A model generated the notes under the pieces. It searched no databases. It had not been told where the DNA came from and saw only the letters and a program-made list of their open reading frames with translations. DNA of 64,000 nucleotides from Brucellaceae bacterium (GTDB lineage Bacteria; Pseudomonadota; Alphaproteobacteria; Rhizobiales; Rhizobiaceae), in NCBI GenBank assembly GCA_020637775.1, contig JACKJV010000010.1:75552-139551 (forward strand), given 5' to 3'. A program made the position numbers and the translations under genes. This document shows, piece by piece, positions 8,731 through 19,443 of this stretch (position 1 is its first letter; the number at the start of each line of letters is the position of its first letter).

Positions 8731-10804
8731 ATGGCTAAGATCAGGGTTGACGGCAAGGAGATCGAGGTTCCGGACCATTTCACGCTGTTGCAGGCGTGCG
8801 AGGAGGCCGGTGCCGAGGTTCCGCGTTTCTGCTTTCACGAGCGGTTGTCGATCGCCGGCAATTGCCGCATGTGCCTTGTCGAGGTGAAAGGCGGGCCGCC
8901 CAAGCCGGCCGCCTCCTGCGCCATGGGCGTGCGCGACCTGCGCCCTGGCCCCAATGGCGAGTCGCCGGAAGTCTTCACCAACACGCCCATGGTCAAGAAG
9001 GCCCGCGAAGGCGTGATGGAGTTCCTGCTGATCAACCATCCGCTCGACTGCCCGATCTGCGATCAGGGCGGGGAGTGCGACCTGCAGGACCAGGCGATGG
9101 CCTTCGTGTCGATGCCTCCCGCTACACCGAGAACAAGCGCGCCGTGGAAGACAAGTATATCGGCCCGCTGGTCAAGACGATCATGACGCGCTGCATCCAC
9201 TGCACGCGCTGCGTCCGCTTCACCACGGAAGTGGCCGGCATTTCCGAACTGGGCCTGATCGGCCGCGGCGAGGATGCCGAGATCACCACCTATCTCGAAC
9301 AGGCGATGACGTCCGAACTGCAGGGCAATGTCATCGACCTGCCTGGTCGGCGCGCTGACCTCCCGGCCCTACGCCTTCCAGGCACGTCCGTGGGAACTGA
9401 CCAAGACCGAAACCATCGATGTCATGGACGCGGTCGGTTCGGCCATCCGGTCGACACCCGCGGCCGCGAAGTGATGCGCATCATGCCGCGCGTCAACGAG
9501 CAGGTGAACGAGGAATGGATTTCCGACAAGTCGCGTTTTGTCTGGGACGGATTGCGCACGCAGCGTCTCGACCGGCCCTATGTCAAGCGTGACGGGCGCC
9601 TTCAGGCGGCAGCTGGGCTGAGGCCTTCGCCGCCATTCGCGACGCGGTCGCGAAGACCTCGGGCGACAGGATCGGCGCCATTGCCGGCGATCTGGCCGCC
9701 GTCGAGAAATGTTCGCGCTGCGCCAGCTGATGGGATCGCTGGGATCGGCCAATATCGATTGCCGCCAGGATGCGCGCCGCACGATCCCGCGCTTGGCCGG
9801 GAAACCTACCTGTTCAACCCGACGATCGAAGGCATCGAGGATGCCGACGCGCTGCTGGTCATTGGCGCGAACCCGCGTTTCGAGGCGTCGGTGCTCAATG
9901 CGCGCATCCGCAAGCGCTGGCGCATGGACAATTTTCCCATCGGCGTCATCGGCGAAATGGGCGACCTGCGCTACGACTATGAAATGCTGGTGCCGGCCCG
10001 GATACGCTCAAGGAACTGGCTGCGGGTGAGGGCGCCTTCTTCGGACGCTGAAAGATGCCGAGCGGCCGATGATCGTCGTCGGGCAGGGCGCACTTGCCCG
10101 CACCGATGGCGCGGCGGTTCTGCCCATGCGGCGAAGCTGGCGGTTGCCTGCGGCGCGGTCGGTGCGGACTGGAACGGCTTTGCCATGCTGCACACCGCGG
10201 CATCGCGCGTCGGCGGTCTCGATATCGGCTTCGTGCCGGGCGAGGTGGCAGGACGTGGCCGGCATGCTGGGTGGCGCCATGGACGTGCTGTTCCTGCTCG
10301 GTGCCGATGAGTTCGACATGGGCCAGATCGGCGGCGCGTTCACCGTCTATATCGGCACCCACGGCGATGCCGGCGCGCACGCGGCCGATGTCATCCTGCC
10401 GGCGGCTGCCTATACCGAAATCCGGCACCTATGTGAACACCGAAGGCCGCGTGCAGATTGCCGCGCGGGCCGGTTTTGCACCGGGGATGCGAAGGAGGAC
10501 TGGGCGATCCTGCGCGCGCTTTCCGAAGTGCTCGGCAAGAAGCTGCCCTATGATTCTGCTCAGGCAGTTGCGTTCCGCTCTTGCATGAGGCCCATCCGCA
10601 CATGGCGGACGCCGACGAGATTGCCGCGGGTTCCACTGCCGGCATCGAGGGCGCTGGCGAAGAAGGGCGGCCGTCTCAGCAAGAGCGCCGTTCGTATCGC
10701 CGGTGGCTGATTTCTACCTGACCAATCCGGTCGCCCGCGCCTCCGCCGTCATGGCGGAGTGTTCCGCGCTCGCCCGCAATGGTTTCCGCCAGGCCGCAGA
10801 GTAA
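8731..10804 (+). pseudogene. nuoG: NADH-quinone oxidoreductase subunit G, broken by many frameshifts (probable sequence error)
   Basis: Joining three frames restores a normal NuoG of about 690 residues, from [17 protein letters not shown] to [12 protein letters not shown]. The N-terminal [2Fe-2S] and [4Fe-4S] motifs are visible ([33 protein letters not shown]). I count at least 13 breaks, near 9105, 9343, 9448, 9610, 9706, 9772, 9998, 10043, 10122, 10250, 10428, 10488 and 10560. Nearly all are one or two missing bases in short runs; for example FGVDASRY needs one extra G at 9105. Conservation continues across every break in the next frame, which is what recent sequence errors produce. NuoG carries the electron chain of the peripheral arm and is needed for complex I, so the gene in the cell is probably intact. 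Confidence 0.9.
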
Positions 10805-10819
10805 GGGGACGGCAAGACG

Positions 10820-11859
10820 ATGGACCTTTTTCTTCGACACCTATGTCTGGCCGACACTGCTGATCGTCATCCAGTCGCTGGCGCTGCTGGTAGATCCTGC
10901 TGATCTACGTCGCCTATGTGATCTATGCCGACCGCAAGATCTGGGCGGCGGTGCAGGCCGCTGCGGCCCCAGCGTGGTCGGGCCAGGGCCTGCTGCAGTC
11001 CTTCGCCGACATGCTGAAGTTCTTCGTCAAGGAGCCGGTCATCCCTCCGGCGCCAACAAGGGCGTGTTCCTTCTGGCGCCGCTGGTTTCGGCGGTGCTGG
11101 CGCTTGCCGCCTTCGCCGTCATCCCGGTCGCCGACGGCTGGGTCGTCGCCTCCATCAATGTCGGCATTCTCTATGTCTTCGCCATTTCCTCGCTGGAGGT
11201 CTATGGCGTGATCATGGGCGGCTGGGCATCGAACTCGAAATATCCGTTCCTTGGCGCGCTGCGTTCGGCCGCTCAGATGGTCTCTTATGAAGTGTCCATC
11301 GGCTTCGTCATCGTCACCGTGCTGCTTTGCGTCGGTTCGCTGAACCTGTCGGATATTGTCCTTTCGCAGGGAGACGGCCTCGGCACCCGGCTCGGTCTGC
11401 CCAATTCCTTCCTGGATTGGCATTGGCTCGGCCTGTTCCCGATGTTCATCATCTTCTTCATTTCCGCGCTCGCGAAACCAACCGTCCGCCTTTCGATCTC
11501 GTCGAGGCGGAGTCAGAACGGTCGCCGGCCACATGGTGGAATATTCATCCGGCCCGTACATGCTCTACATGCTGGGCGAGTATGTCGCGATCTGCCTGAT
11601 GTCCGCCCTGGCGACGATCCTGTTCCTCGGCGGCTGGCTGCCGCCCGTCGACATCGCGCCCTTCACCTGGATACCGGGCGTCATCTGGTTCGTTCTCAAG
11701 GCGACGGCGGTGTTCTTCATGATCTCGCTGGTCAAGGCCTTCGTGCCCGCTACCGCTACGACCAGCTGATGCGGCTGGGCTGGAAGGTCTTCCTTCGATC
11801 TCGATCTTCATGGTCGTGCTACGGCATTCGTCCTGAAGCTGACCGGCTGGAGTGCGTGA
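10820..11859 (+). pseudogene. nuoH: NADH-quinone oxidoreductase subunit H, frameshifted (probable sequence error)
   Basis: The pieces join into a normal NuoH of about 345 residues: [20 protein letters not shown], then [10 protein letters not shown], then [14 protein letters not shown], then [15 protein letters not shown], then [16 protein letters not shown]. Breaks fall near 10830, 10892, 10960, 10985, 11045, 11478, 11519, 11748, 11793 and 11820. Most are single missing bases, but those near 10830 and 10892 look like inserted bases. NuoH anchors the peripheral arm to the membrane and forms much of the quinone chamber; the acidic loop in ETNRPPFDL is conserved. The start ATG 10820 is 15 bases past the nuoG stop, and the TGA at 11857 gives the expected C-terminus. 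Confidence 0.88.
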
Positions 11860-11861
11860 GG

Positions 11862-12044
11862 ATGAGCGCGGCCGCCATCGGAGCCCTGGTCGGATTGATC
11901 GTCGCGGCGATCGATTGGTGCTTCTGCGCACGCTGGCCGGCCAGGTGGACGCGACTGAAACGAAAACGGCGCTGAAGGCCGCCGGCCTGGTCAATTCGTT
12001 CTGCTGCCGGTCATCGGCTGGTTCGCAGCGCCATACGTGATTGA
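11862..12044 (+). pseudogene. small hydrophobic protein between nuoH and nuoI, frameshifted
   Basis: ATG 11862 lies two bases after the nuoH stop. Reading across two likely single-base losses (near 11918 and 12001) gives about 60 residues. A first membrane helix, [14 protein letters not shown], is followed by a short soluble stretch with [13 protein letters not shown] and a second helix, [14 protein letters not shown]. The exact stop is uncertain because of the local errors; TGA at 12038-12040 or 12042-12044 are candidates. Complex I operons often carry such accessory small membrane proteins, but I do not recognise a family. Confidence 0.45.
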
Positions 12045-12052
12045 GTCTGACA

Positions 12053-12540
12053 ATGACTGGTCTTGCACAAGCGGCCAAGTCGCTGCTTCTGAAAGAGTTC
12101 ATCGACGCCACCATCCTGTCGATGCGCTATTTCTTCAAGCCGAAGTTCACCGTCAATTATCCCAACGAGAAGGGCCCGATCAGCCCGCGATTCCGTGGCG
12201 AGCACGCCTTGCGCCGTTACCCCAACGGGAAGAGCGCTGCATTGCATGCAAGCTTTGCGAGGCGATCTGTCCTGCGCAGGCCATCACCATCGAGGCCGGC
12301 CCGCGCCGCAACGACGGTACGCGGCGCACGGTGCGCTACGATATCGACATGGTGAAGTGCATCTGTTGCGGCTTCTGCCAGGAAGCCTGCCCGGTGGATG
12401 CCATCGTCGAGGGGCCGAATTTCGAGTTCGCCACCGAGACGCGCGAGAACTTTACTACAACAGGACAAGCTGCTCGCCAACGGCGATCGGTGGGAGCGGA
12501 GATCGCCCGCAACATGTCGCTGGACGCGCCATACCGCTAA
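12053..12540 (+). pseudogene. nuoI: NADH-quinone oxidoreductase subunit I, frameshifted (probable sequence error)
   Basis: The joined product is about 163 residues, [16 protein letters not shown] to NMSLDAPYR, the normal TYKY subunit. Both [4Fe-4S] motifs are readable: [16 protein letters not shown] and [16 protein letters not shown]. The second usually reads CIYCGFC; the Tyr-to-Cys change needs one base (TAT to TGT) and may be another error. Frameshifts lie near 12229, 12450, 12462 and 12498, each one missing base. NuoI carries clusters N6a and N6b and feeds N2 in Nuo[15 protein letters not shown] is conserved ahead of the first cluster. Confidence 0.88.
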
Positions 12541-12594
12541 GTGTGCCGCAGAAAGTGCAATCGGTGCCGCGCAGGCCCGAAAAAGTTTTGAACC

Positions 12595-12632
12595 AGAGCG
12601 GGCAGGCGGTTTTGCAACTGCGAAAACGCTCT
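12595..12632. repeat. intergenic inverted repeat, RIME-like candidate
   Basis: In the 196-base gap between nuoI and nuoJ, AGAGCG (12595-12600) pairs with CGCTCT (12627-12632), and GCGGTTTTGCA pairs with TGCGAAAACGC inside it with one bulge. The AGAGCG...AAAACGCTCT pattern resembles short mosaic repeats scattered between genes in rhizobial genomes. Copies elsewhere cannot be checked from this window. Nothing else is recognised in the gap. Confidence 0.4.
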
Positions 12633-12736
12633 AAAGGACACCGGACCTGAACCGTGGCGGGGACTCGCGCGACGGAAGGGTCGATGAAGCGGAGCCATCG
12701 CGGCGCCGCGCAGCACATGCAAGGATCGGGGCAGTC

Positions 12737-13356
12737 ATGCTCACAGGATTGGCGGCGGCGTTTTTCTATCTATTCGCCTTTGTTGCGGTTGCGTCAGCCC
12801 TGATGGTCATCGCGGCGCGCAACCCGGTCATTCCGTTCTTTCCTCATTCTCACCTTCTTCAACGCCGCGGCGCTCTTCCTGCTGACCGGCGCTGAATTCC
12901 TCGCCATGATCCTCCTCATCGTCTATGTCGGCGCCGTGGCAGTCCTGTTCCTGTTCGTTGTCATGATGCTTGACGTGGATTTCGCGGAACTGAAGGCCGG
13001 AGCATTGCAATATGCGCCGATCGGCGCACTCGTCGGCATCGTGCTGGTGGCGGAACTGGCCGTCGTGCTTAGCGGCTACACGCTGTCGCCGGAGGTCGCT
13101 TCCGGCTCTGCGCAGCCGATCCGCGATCTCGCCGAACGGCACAACACCGCCCGGTTGGGCGACATTCTCTACACCGACTATGTCTACGCGTTCCAGGTCG
13201 CCGGCATCATCCTGCTGGTGGCGATGATCGGCGCACATTGTCCTGACGCTGCGCCACAAGGAAGGCGTCAAGCGCCGGGTCATCGCCGAGCAGGTGGCGC
13301 GGGACCACCGCACCGCGATCGAGGTGCGCAAGGTCGAGTCGGGCAAGGGCATCTGA
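12737..13356 (+). pseudogene. nuoJ: NADH-quinone oxidoreductase subunit J, frameshifted (probable sequence error)
   Basis: The joined product is about 205 residues. MLTGLAAAFFYLFAFVAV opens it, [20 protein letters not shown] is the highly conserved helix containing the pi-bulge of ND6-type subunits, and RKVESGKGI closes it. Two bases are missing near 12826 and 12841, and one extra base sits near 13235 (GCACATT where GCCATT is expected). NuoJ is a membrane-arm subunit involved in coupling quinone reduction to proton pumping. The gap to nuoK is 12 bases. Confidence 0.87.
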
Positions 13357-13368
13357 GAGGTCTCAATC

Positions 13369-13676
13369 ATGGAAATCGGTATCGGCCACTATCTGACCCT
13401 GTCAGCCGTCCTGTTCACCATCGGCGTGTTCGGCATTTTCCTGAACCGCAAGAACATCATCGTCATCCTGATGTCGATCGAACTGATCCTGCTGTCGGTC
13501 AATCTGAATTTCGTGGCCTTCTCGGCTGCCTTGAACGACCTCGTCGGTCAGGTTTTCGCGCTGTTCATTCTCACCGTCGCGGCGGCGGAAGCCTGATCGG
13601 CCTTGCAATCCTCGTCGTCTTCTTCCGCAACCGCGGTTCGATCTCGGTCGAAGACGTCAACATGATGAAGGGCTAA
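13369..13676 (+). pseudogene. nuoK: NADH-quinone oxidoreductase subunit K, one frameshift (probable sequence error)
   Basis: The joined product is 102 residues with three membrane helices, matching NuoK/ND4[21 protein letters not shown] and the helix around [17 protein letters not shown] contain the conserved membrane glutamates needed for proton transfer. A single base is missing near 13592, within the run coding AAEAAIGLAILV; past it the frame continues to VEDVNMMKG and the stop at 13674. A start at ATG 13369 gives the family-typical N-terminus. Confidence 0.9.
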
Positions 13677-13689
13677 GGGAAACGCCGCC

Positions 13690-15696
13690 ATGATGTATCA
13701 AGCGATTGTCTTCCTGCCGCTCATCGGTTTCCTGATTGCCGGTCTGTTTGGCCGCTCCATCGGTGCCAAGGCGTCCGAATATGTCACGTCTGGCCTTCTG
13801 GTCGTCTCGGCGCTGCTGTCCTGGGTCGCCTTTTTCACCGTGGCCATGGCCCATGGCGGCGAGGGGCACCAGGCCCATGCCATCGTGGTCCCGGTCCTGG
13901 CGTTCATCCAGTCGGGCGATTTCGCGGTCGACTGGGCCTTGCGCATCGACACGCTGACGGCCGTCATGCTGGTCGTCGTCAACACGGTTTCCGCGCTGGT
14001 GCATATCTATTCGATCGGCTACATGCACCACGATCCCGACCGGCCGCGCTTCTTCGCCTATTTGTCGCTGTTCACCTTCGCCATGCTGATGCTGGTGACC
14101 TCCGACAACCTGGTACAGATGTTCTTCGGCTGGGAAGGCGTCGGCCTGGCGTCCTATCTGCTCATCGGCTTCTGGTACAAGAAGCCTTCGGCAAACGCCG
14201 CGGCGATGAAGGCCTTCATCGTCAACCGCGTCGGCGACTTCGGATTTGCGCTCGGCATTTTCGGTGTCTTCGTCCTGTTCGGCTCGGTGTCGTTCGACAC
14301 GATCTTCGCCAATGCCGCCACATTCCTGCCAGCCGAGGGTGCGGCCAGTGGTGAGCCGGTTCTGAATTTCCTCGGCAACGCGCTTGATCGGCAAGGCGCC
14401 ATCACCATCGTCTGCCTGCTGCTGTTCATGGGCGCGATGGGCAAGTCGGCGCAGTTCCTGCTGCACACCTGGCTGCCGGATGCGATGGAGGGGCCGACGC
14501 CTGTCTCGGCGCTCATTCACGCTGCCACCATGGTGACCGCTGGCGTGTTCATGGTCGCGCGCCTGTCGCCCCTTTTCGAACTGTCGCACACGGCCTTGCT
14601 GGTCGTCACGATCATCGGCTCGATCACCGCGTTCTTTGCCGCCACCGTCGGACTGGTGCAGAACGACATCAAGCGTGTCATCGCCTACTCGACCTGTTCG
14701 CAGCTCGGCTACATGTTTGCAGCCCTTGGTGTCGGCGCCTATGGCGCAGCCATCTTCCACCTGTTCACGCACGCCTTCTTCAAGGCGCTGCTGTTCCTCG
14801 GCGCCGGCTCGGTGATCCATGCCGTGTCCGATGAACAGGACATGCGCCGCATGGGTGGCCTGCGCAAGCTGATCCCCGCCACCTACTGGATGATGGTCAT
14901 CGGAACGGTTGCGCTGACCGGCCTTGGCATTCCCGGCACCTTCATCGGGACTGCCGGCTTCTTCTCCAAGGACATCATCATCGAGAGCGTGTTTGCCTCG
15001 CACAGCACGGTATCGGCCTTCTCCTTCTCCATGCTCGCCATTGCCGCGCTTTTCACCAGCTTCTATTCCTGGCGGCTGATCTTCATGACCTTCCACGGCA
15101 AGCCGCGCGCGACGGCCGATGTGATGCATCATGTCCACGAAAGCCCGCCGGTCATGCTGGTGCCGCTGTTCGTGCTGGCGGCCGGCGCCCTGTTTGCCGG
15201 CGTCCTGTTCGAGGGCTATTTCTACGGCCACGAATATGAAGCCTTCTGGAAGGGCGCGCTGTTCACGGCGGCGCAAAACAATCTCGTCGAGGAATTCCAC
15301 CACGTTCCCTTTGTCGTGAAGATTACGCCCTTCATCGCCATGCTGGCCGGTTTTGCGATCGCCTGGTGGTTCTACATCTCCAACCCCGAAATGCCCCGGC
15401 AGGTGGCCCGGCGCCATCACGGCCTCTACCAGTTCCTGCTCAACAAGTGGTATTTCGACGAGCTCTATGACTTCATCTTCGTCCGCCCGGCCATGTGGCT
15501 TGGCCGCTTCCTGTGGAAGAAGGGCGATGGCGCTGTCATTGACGGGCTCGGTCCTGACGGCGTGGCTGCCCGCGTTGTCGATGTCACCAACCGCGTCGTC
15601 AAACTTCAGAGCGGTTACCTTTATCACTATGCCTTCGCGATGCTCATCGGCGTCGCCGCGCTGGTCACCTGGATGATGCTCGGGAGCGCCTTCTGA
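13690..15696 (+). CDS. nuoL: NADH-quinone oxidoreductase subunit L
   Basis: 668 residues, an intact antiporter-like subunit with about 16 membrane helices. [19 protein letters not shown] and [20 protein letters not shown] are the strongest family motifs; the Glu of the first and the Lys-rich helices form the proton channel. It forms the far end of the membrane arm, with the long lateral helix in the C-terminal part. Its stop overlaps the nuoM start (TGATG). This 2-kb gene has no frameshift although both flanks are damaged, so the errors come in patches. Confidence 0.97.
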   Translation: MMYQAIVFLPLIGFLIAGLFGRSIGAKASEYVTSGLLVVSALLSWVAFFTVAMAHGGEGHQAHAIVVPVLAFIQSGDFAVDWALRIDTLTAVMLVVVNTVSALVHIYSIGYMHHDPDRPRFFAYLSLFTFAMLMLVTSDNLVQMFFGWEGVGLASYLLIGFWYKKPSANAAAMKAFIVNRVGDFGFALGIFGVFVLFGSVSFDTIFANAATFLPAEGAASGEPVLNFLGNALDRQGAITIVCLLLFMGAMGKSAQFLLHTWLPDAMEGPTPVSALIHAATMVTAGVFMVARLSPLFELSHTALLVVTIIGSITAFFAATVGLVQNDIKRVIAYSTCSQLGYMFAALGVGAYGAAIFHLFTHAFFKALLFLGAGSVIHAVSDEQDMRRMGGLRKLIPATYWMMVIGTVALTGLGIPGTFIGTAGFFSKDIIIESVFASHSTVSAFSFSMLAIAALFTSFYSWRLIFMTFHGKPRATADVMHHVHESPPVMLVPLFVLAAGALFAGVLFEGYFYGHEYEAFWKGALFTAAQNNLVEEFHHVPFVVKITPFIAMLAGFAIAWWFYISNPEMPRQVARRHHGLYQFLLNKWYFDELYDFIFVRPAMWLGRFLWKKGDGAVIDGLGPDGVAARVVDVTNRVVKLQSGYLYHYAFAMLIGVAALVTWMMLGSAF

Positions 15697-17182
15697 TGTC
15701 TGATTGGCCCATCCTTTCGCTGGTCACATTCCTGCCGCTCGTCGGCGCCTTCCTCATCCTCCTGATCAAGGATGAAGGCTAGGCCGCCGCAACATCCGCA
15801 ATGTTGCGCTGCTGACGACCGTCTTCACCTTCATCTTCTCGCTCTTCATCTGGGCCGGGTTCGACAATTCCGTCAGGGTTTCAGATGCTGGAGGAGGTCG
15901 AATGGCTGGGTGGGGCATTTCCTACCGCATGGGCGTGGATGGCATCTCGATGCTGTTCGTCATCCTGACGACCTTCCTGATGCCGCTTTGCATCCTGGCG
16001 TCCTGGTCGGTGGAAAAGCGCGTCAAGGAATACATGATCGCCTTCCTCGTGCTTGAAACACTGATGATCGGTGTCTTTTGCGCGCTCGACCTGGTGCTGT
16101 TCTATGTCTTCTTCGAAGCCGGTCTCATCCGATGTTCATCATCATCGGTGTCTGGGGTAGCGCCGGGTCTATGCCTCCTTCAAGTTCTTCCTCACACGCT
16201 GCTGGGGTCGGTGCTGATGATGCTGCCATCATGGCTATGTACTGGGAAGCCGGAACGACATCGATCCCGGATCTGCTTGCCTATGACTTCCGGCATCCAT
16301 GCAGACATGGCTGTGGCTGGCCTTTTCGCTTCCTTCGCGGTGAAGATGCCGATGTGGCCTGTCCACACCTGGCTGCCGGATGCGCACGTAAGCACCGACC
16401 GCCGGCTCGGTCATTCTGGCAGCCATTCTCCTGAAAATGGGTGGCTACGGTTTCCTTCGGTTCTCCTGCCGATGTTTCCTGTCGCATCGGAGAGTTTCAG
16501 TCCTTCGTCTTCACGCTCTCGGTGGTCGCGATTGTCTACACGTCGCTCGTCGCCTTGCGTCAGGAGGACATCAGAAGTTGATTGCCTATTCCTCCGTCGC
16601 CCATATGGGTTTACGTGACGATGGGCATTTCGCGATGAACACGCAGGGCGTGGAAGGCGCGATCTTCCAGATGATCAGCCACGGTTTCGTCTCGGCGCGC
16701 TCTTCCTGTGCGTCGGCGTCGTCTATGACCGGATGCACACCCGCGAGATCGCGGCCTATGGCGGTCTGGTCAACAACATGCCGAAATATGCCGTCGTGTT
16801 CATGATCTTCACCATGGCCAATGTCGGCCTGCCCGGCACATCCGGCTTCATCGGCGAATTCCTGACGCTTCTGGGCGTGTTCCGGGTCAACACCTGGGTT
16901 GCCTTCTTCGCCACGACGGGCGTGGTGCTTTCGGCCGCCTATGCGCTCTGGCTCTATCGCCGGGTCGTCTTCGGCAAGCTCGACAAGGAAGCGCTGAAGG
17001 GCATGCTCGACCTTTCGACCCGCGAGAAGGTGATCATCTATCCGCTGGTCGCGCTGACCATCCTGTTCGGCGTGTATCCGGCGCCGATCTTCGATGTGAC
17101 CAGCGTTTCGGTCAATGCACTCATCAACGACGTCACCGCATCGCTTGACATGGCGGTGACAACGGCCGCGATCGGCCAGTAA
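15696..17182 (+). pseudogene. nuoM: NADH-quinone oxidoreductase subunit M, frameshifted in its first two thirds (probable sequence error)
   Basis: The intact part starts near 16733 ([19 protein letters not shown]) and runs to the stop at 17180. Upstream, conserved pieces are spread over three frames: SYRMGVDGISMLFVILTTF, VLFYVFFEAGLIPM, VKMPMWPVHTWLPDAHV and KLIAYSSVAHMG. At least ten breaks lie between about 15777 and 16727, mostly one missing base each. The whole would be about 500 residues, the normal size. NuoM is a proton-pumping antiporter-like subunit. ATG 15696 overlaps the nuoL stop. Confidence 0.88.
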
Positions 17183-17202
17183 GACAAGGCGGGAAAAGGG
17201 AC

Positions 17203-18639
17203 ATGATGACGGATCTCGCAACCAGCCTCTCGCTCGCCACGCCGGAGCTCATTGTCGCGGTGGGGGCGATCGCCCTGCTGATGTTCGGCGTCTTTTCGGG
17301 GCCGCGATCAACCTCCACCATCAACGGCCTTGCCGTGGCGATCCTGATCGGTGCGATGGCCTGGATGGTCTTTTTCGGCCATGACGGGAAGGCATTCAAC
17401 GGAGCGTTCACGTCTGATCCGTTCGCGCAGCTGATGAAGATATTGGCGCTGACCGGCTCCGTGGTCACGCTCGTCATATCCGTGGGCTTCGCGAAGGCGG
17501 AGAAATTCGACAAGTTCGAATTCCCGGTCCTCGTGATGCTGGCCACGCTCGGCATGATGCTGATGATCTCGGCCAACGATACGCTGGCGCTCTATCTCGG
17601 CCTGGAACTCCAGTCGCTGGCGCTCTACGTCGTCGCCGCCTTCAATCGCGATCCCGTCCGTTCCACCGAGGCAGGGCTGAAATATTTCGTGCTCGGCGCG
17701 CTGTCTTCCGGCATGCTGCTTTACGGCATCTCCCTTGTCTACGGCTTCACCGGCCACACGAATTTCCTCGCCATCGCGGAGACGGTGAACAATGGACAGC
17801 GGGACCTGGGCCTTGTCTTCGGCCTCGTCTTCATCCTGGCCGGCCTGGCGTTCAAGATTTCAGCCGTTCCATTCCACATGTGGACGCCGGACGTCTATGA
17901 AGGCGCACCGACGCCCGTGACCGCCTTCTTTGCCGCCGCGCCGAAGATGGCGGCCATGGCGCTGGTCGTACGCGTCGTATCCGAAGCCTTTGCGCCCATG
18001 CACACCGACTGGCAGCAGGTCATCGTGTTCATCGCGATCGCATCCATGGTGCTCGGCGCCTTCGGCGCGATCGGACAGCGCAACATCAAGCGGCTGATGG
18101 CCTATTCGTCGATCGGCCACATGGGTTATGCGCTTGTTGGCCTTGCCGCCGGCACGCTGGCCGGCGTTCAGGGCGTCGTCATCTACATGATCATCTATCT
18201 GGTCATGACCCTTGGCACGTTTGCCTTCATCCTCGCCATGCGGCGCAAGGAGGGCAACGTGGAGCAAATCGATGACCTTTCGGGCCTGGCCTCGACCAAT
18301 CCGGTCATGGCGACCATCCTCACGATCCTGATGTTCTCGCTGGCCGGCATTCCGCCGCTGGCTGGCTTCTGGGCCAAGTGGTCCGTGTTCCTGGCGGCCA
18401 TCGAGGCCAACCTCTTCGCCCTCGCCGTGATCGGCGTCCTGGCGTCCGTGGTGGGTGCCTATTATTACCTGCGGATCATCAAGATCATGTGGTTCGACGA
18501 GCCGGCGGGCAAGCTTCAGCCAGTGGCCAGTGAACTGGGCCTCGTTCTCGGTCTCTCCGGTGCATTCACGCTGTTCTACATCGTGTTTGCGGGTCCGGTG
18601 GGGCTTGTTGCCCAGGCGGCTGCCCGCACGTTCTTCTGA
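17203..18639 (+). CDS. nuoN: NADH-quinone oxidoreductase subunit N
   Basis: 478 residues with about 14 membrane helices; intact. Conserved stretches are [20 protein letters not shown] (with the channel Glu), [20 protein letters not shown] and [19 protein letters not shown]. It is the last structural gene of the complex I operon and one of the three antiporter-like proton pumps. The next gene, a biotin ligase with a TTG start, begins 15 bases after its stop and may be read on the same transcript, an arrangement common in alphaproteobacteria. Confidence 0.97.
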   Translation: MMTDLATSLSLATPELIVAVGAIALLMFGVFSGPRSTSTINGLAVAILIGAMAWMVFFGHDGKAFNGAFTSDPFAQLMKILALTGSVVTLVISVGFAKAEKFDKFEFPVLVMLATLGMMLMISANDTLALYLGLELQSLALYVVAAFNRDPVRSTEAGLKYFVLGALSSGMLLYGISLVYGFTGHTNFLAIAETVNNGQRDLGLVFGLVFILAGLAFKISAVPFHMWTPDVYEGAPTPVTAFFAAAPKMAAMALVVRVVSEAFAPMHTDWQQVIVFIAIASMVLGAFGAIGQRNIKRLMAYSSIGHMGYALVGLAAGTLAGVQGVVIYMIIYLVMTLGTFAFILAMRRKEGNVEQIDDLSGLASTNPVMATILTILMFSLAGIPPLAGFWAKWSVFLAAIEANLFALAVIGVLASVVGAYYYLRIIKIMWFDEPAGKLQPVASELGLVLGLSGAFTLFYIVFAGPVGLVAQAAARTFF

Positions 18640-18654
18640 AGGTAGCGGACCGGT

Positions 18655-19431
18655 TTGAGCCCGCAGGCCGCCACTTCGCTTCCACCTGGCGTCACGCATG
18701 TGGCGCTGGGTGATGTCGGGTCCACCAATGCCGAAGCGTTCGTCCTTGCGCGCCAGGGCCGGCGCGGTGCCTTCTGGGTCACGGCGGAACGTCAGTTGCA
18801 GGGCAGGGGCCGCCGCGGCCGCCCTTGGGTTTCGGAGAAAGGGAACCTCTACGCTTCGCTGCTCTTGAACGATCCGGCACCGCTTGAACGTCTGGGCACG
18901 CTTCCGCTTGTCGCCGCCCTCGCTGTCTACAAGGCGCTCAGGCCCTTTTTCGCCAGAACACCCCAGGCGCTCGCCATCAAATGGCCCAACGACATCCTGA
19001 TCGATGGCGCCAAGGTCAACGGCATCCTGCTGGAAAGCGAGACATTGCCCGATGGCACAATGGCGGTTGTCATCGGCTGTGGCATCAATTGCGCGCATCA
19101 TCCGGCCGGAACGATCTATCCGGCCACCAGTCTGGCCGAATGCGGCGTCGCGGTCACGCCGCAGGATCTGTTTCCGGTTCTGGTCCGGGCCATGGCGGCG
19201 GAAGTGGCGCGCTGGGACCGGGGGCTTGGATTTGCCGCCATTCGTGAAGACTGGCTTCTGGCTGCGCGCGGCCTGGGGCAGGCGGTTCGGGTCAATCTTG
19301 GCGATCGCGTCCTGGAAGGCCGGTTTGCCGATCTTGACGCCAGGGGCTATCTTCTGGTCGAACAGAACAATGGCGGGATCGTTACCATATCGGCTGGCGA
19401 TCTTTTCTTCGCCTCAGTTTCCACCTCCTGA
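18655..19431 (+). CDS. birA: biotin--[acetyl-CoA-carboxylase] ligase
   Basis: 258 residues. It has the biotin ligase catalytic domain with the GRGRRGRPW loop (biotinyl-adenylate binding) and KWPNDILIDGAKVNGIL, followed by a short SH3-like C-terminal domain. The N-terminal DNA-binding domain of E. coli BirA is absent, so this is a monofunctional group I enzyme without repressor activity. The start is a TTG at 18655 following GAAGG; no ATG or GTG fits better. The enzyme attaches biotin to carboxylase carrier proteins. It lies between nuoN and rnj, a conserved neighbourhood in Hyphomicrobiales. Confidence 0.93.
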   Translation: MSPQAATSLPPGVTHVALGDVGSTNAEAFVLARQGRRGAFWVTAERQLQGRGRRGRPWVSEKGNLYASLLLNDPAPLERLGTLPLVAALAVYKALRPFFARTPQALAIKWPNDILIDGAKVNGILLESETLPDGTMAVVIGCGINCAHHPAGTIYPATSLAECGVAVTPQDLFPVLVRAMAAEVARWDRGLGFAAIREDWLLAARGLGQAVRVNLGDRVLEGRFADLDARGYLLVEQNNGGIVTISAGDLFFASVSTS

Positions 19432-19443
19432 TGAAAGTTGGGC

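Noticed and set aside
13657..15627. 656-codon minus-strand open frame antisense to nuoL
   Set aside because: Composition is charged and repetitive, opposite an intact conserved membrane protein.
9105..16727. Programmed frameshifting or genuine pseudogenisation of the complex I operon
   Set aside because: Breaks are too many, lack slippery-site/hairpin design, and preserve conservation on both sides; sequence error explains them better.
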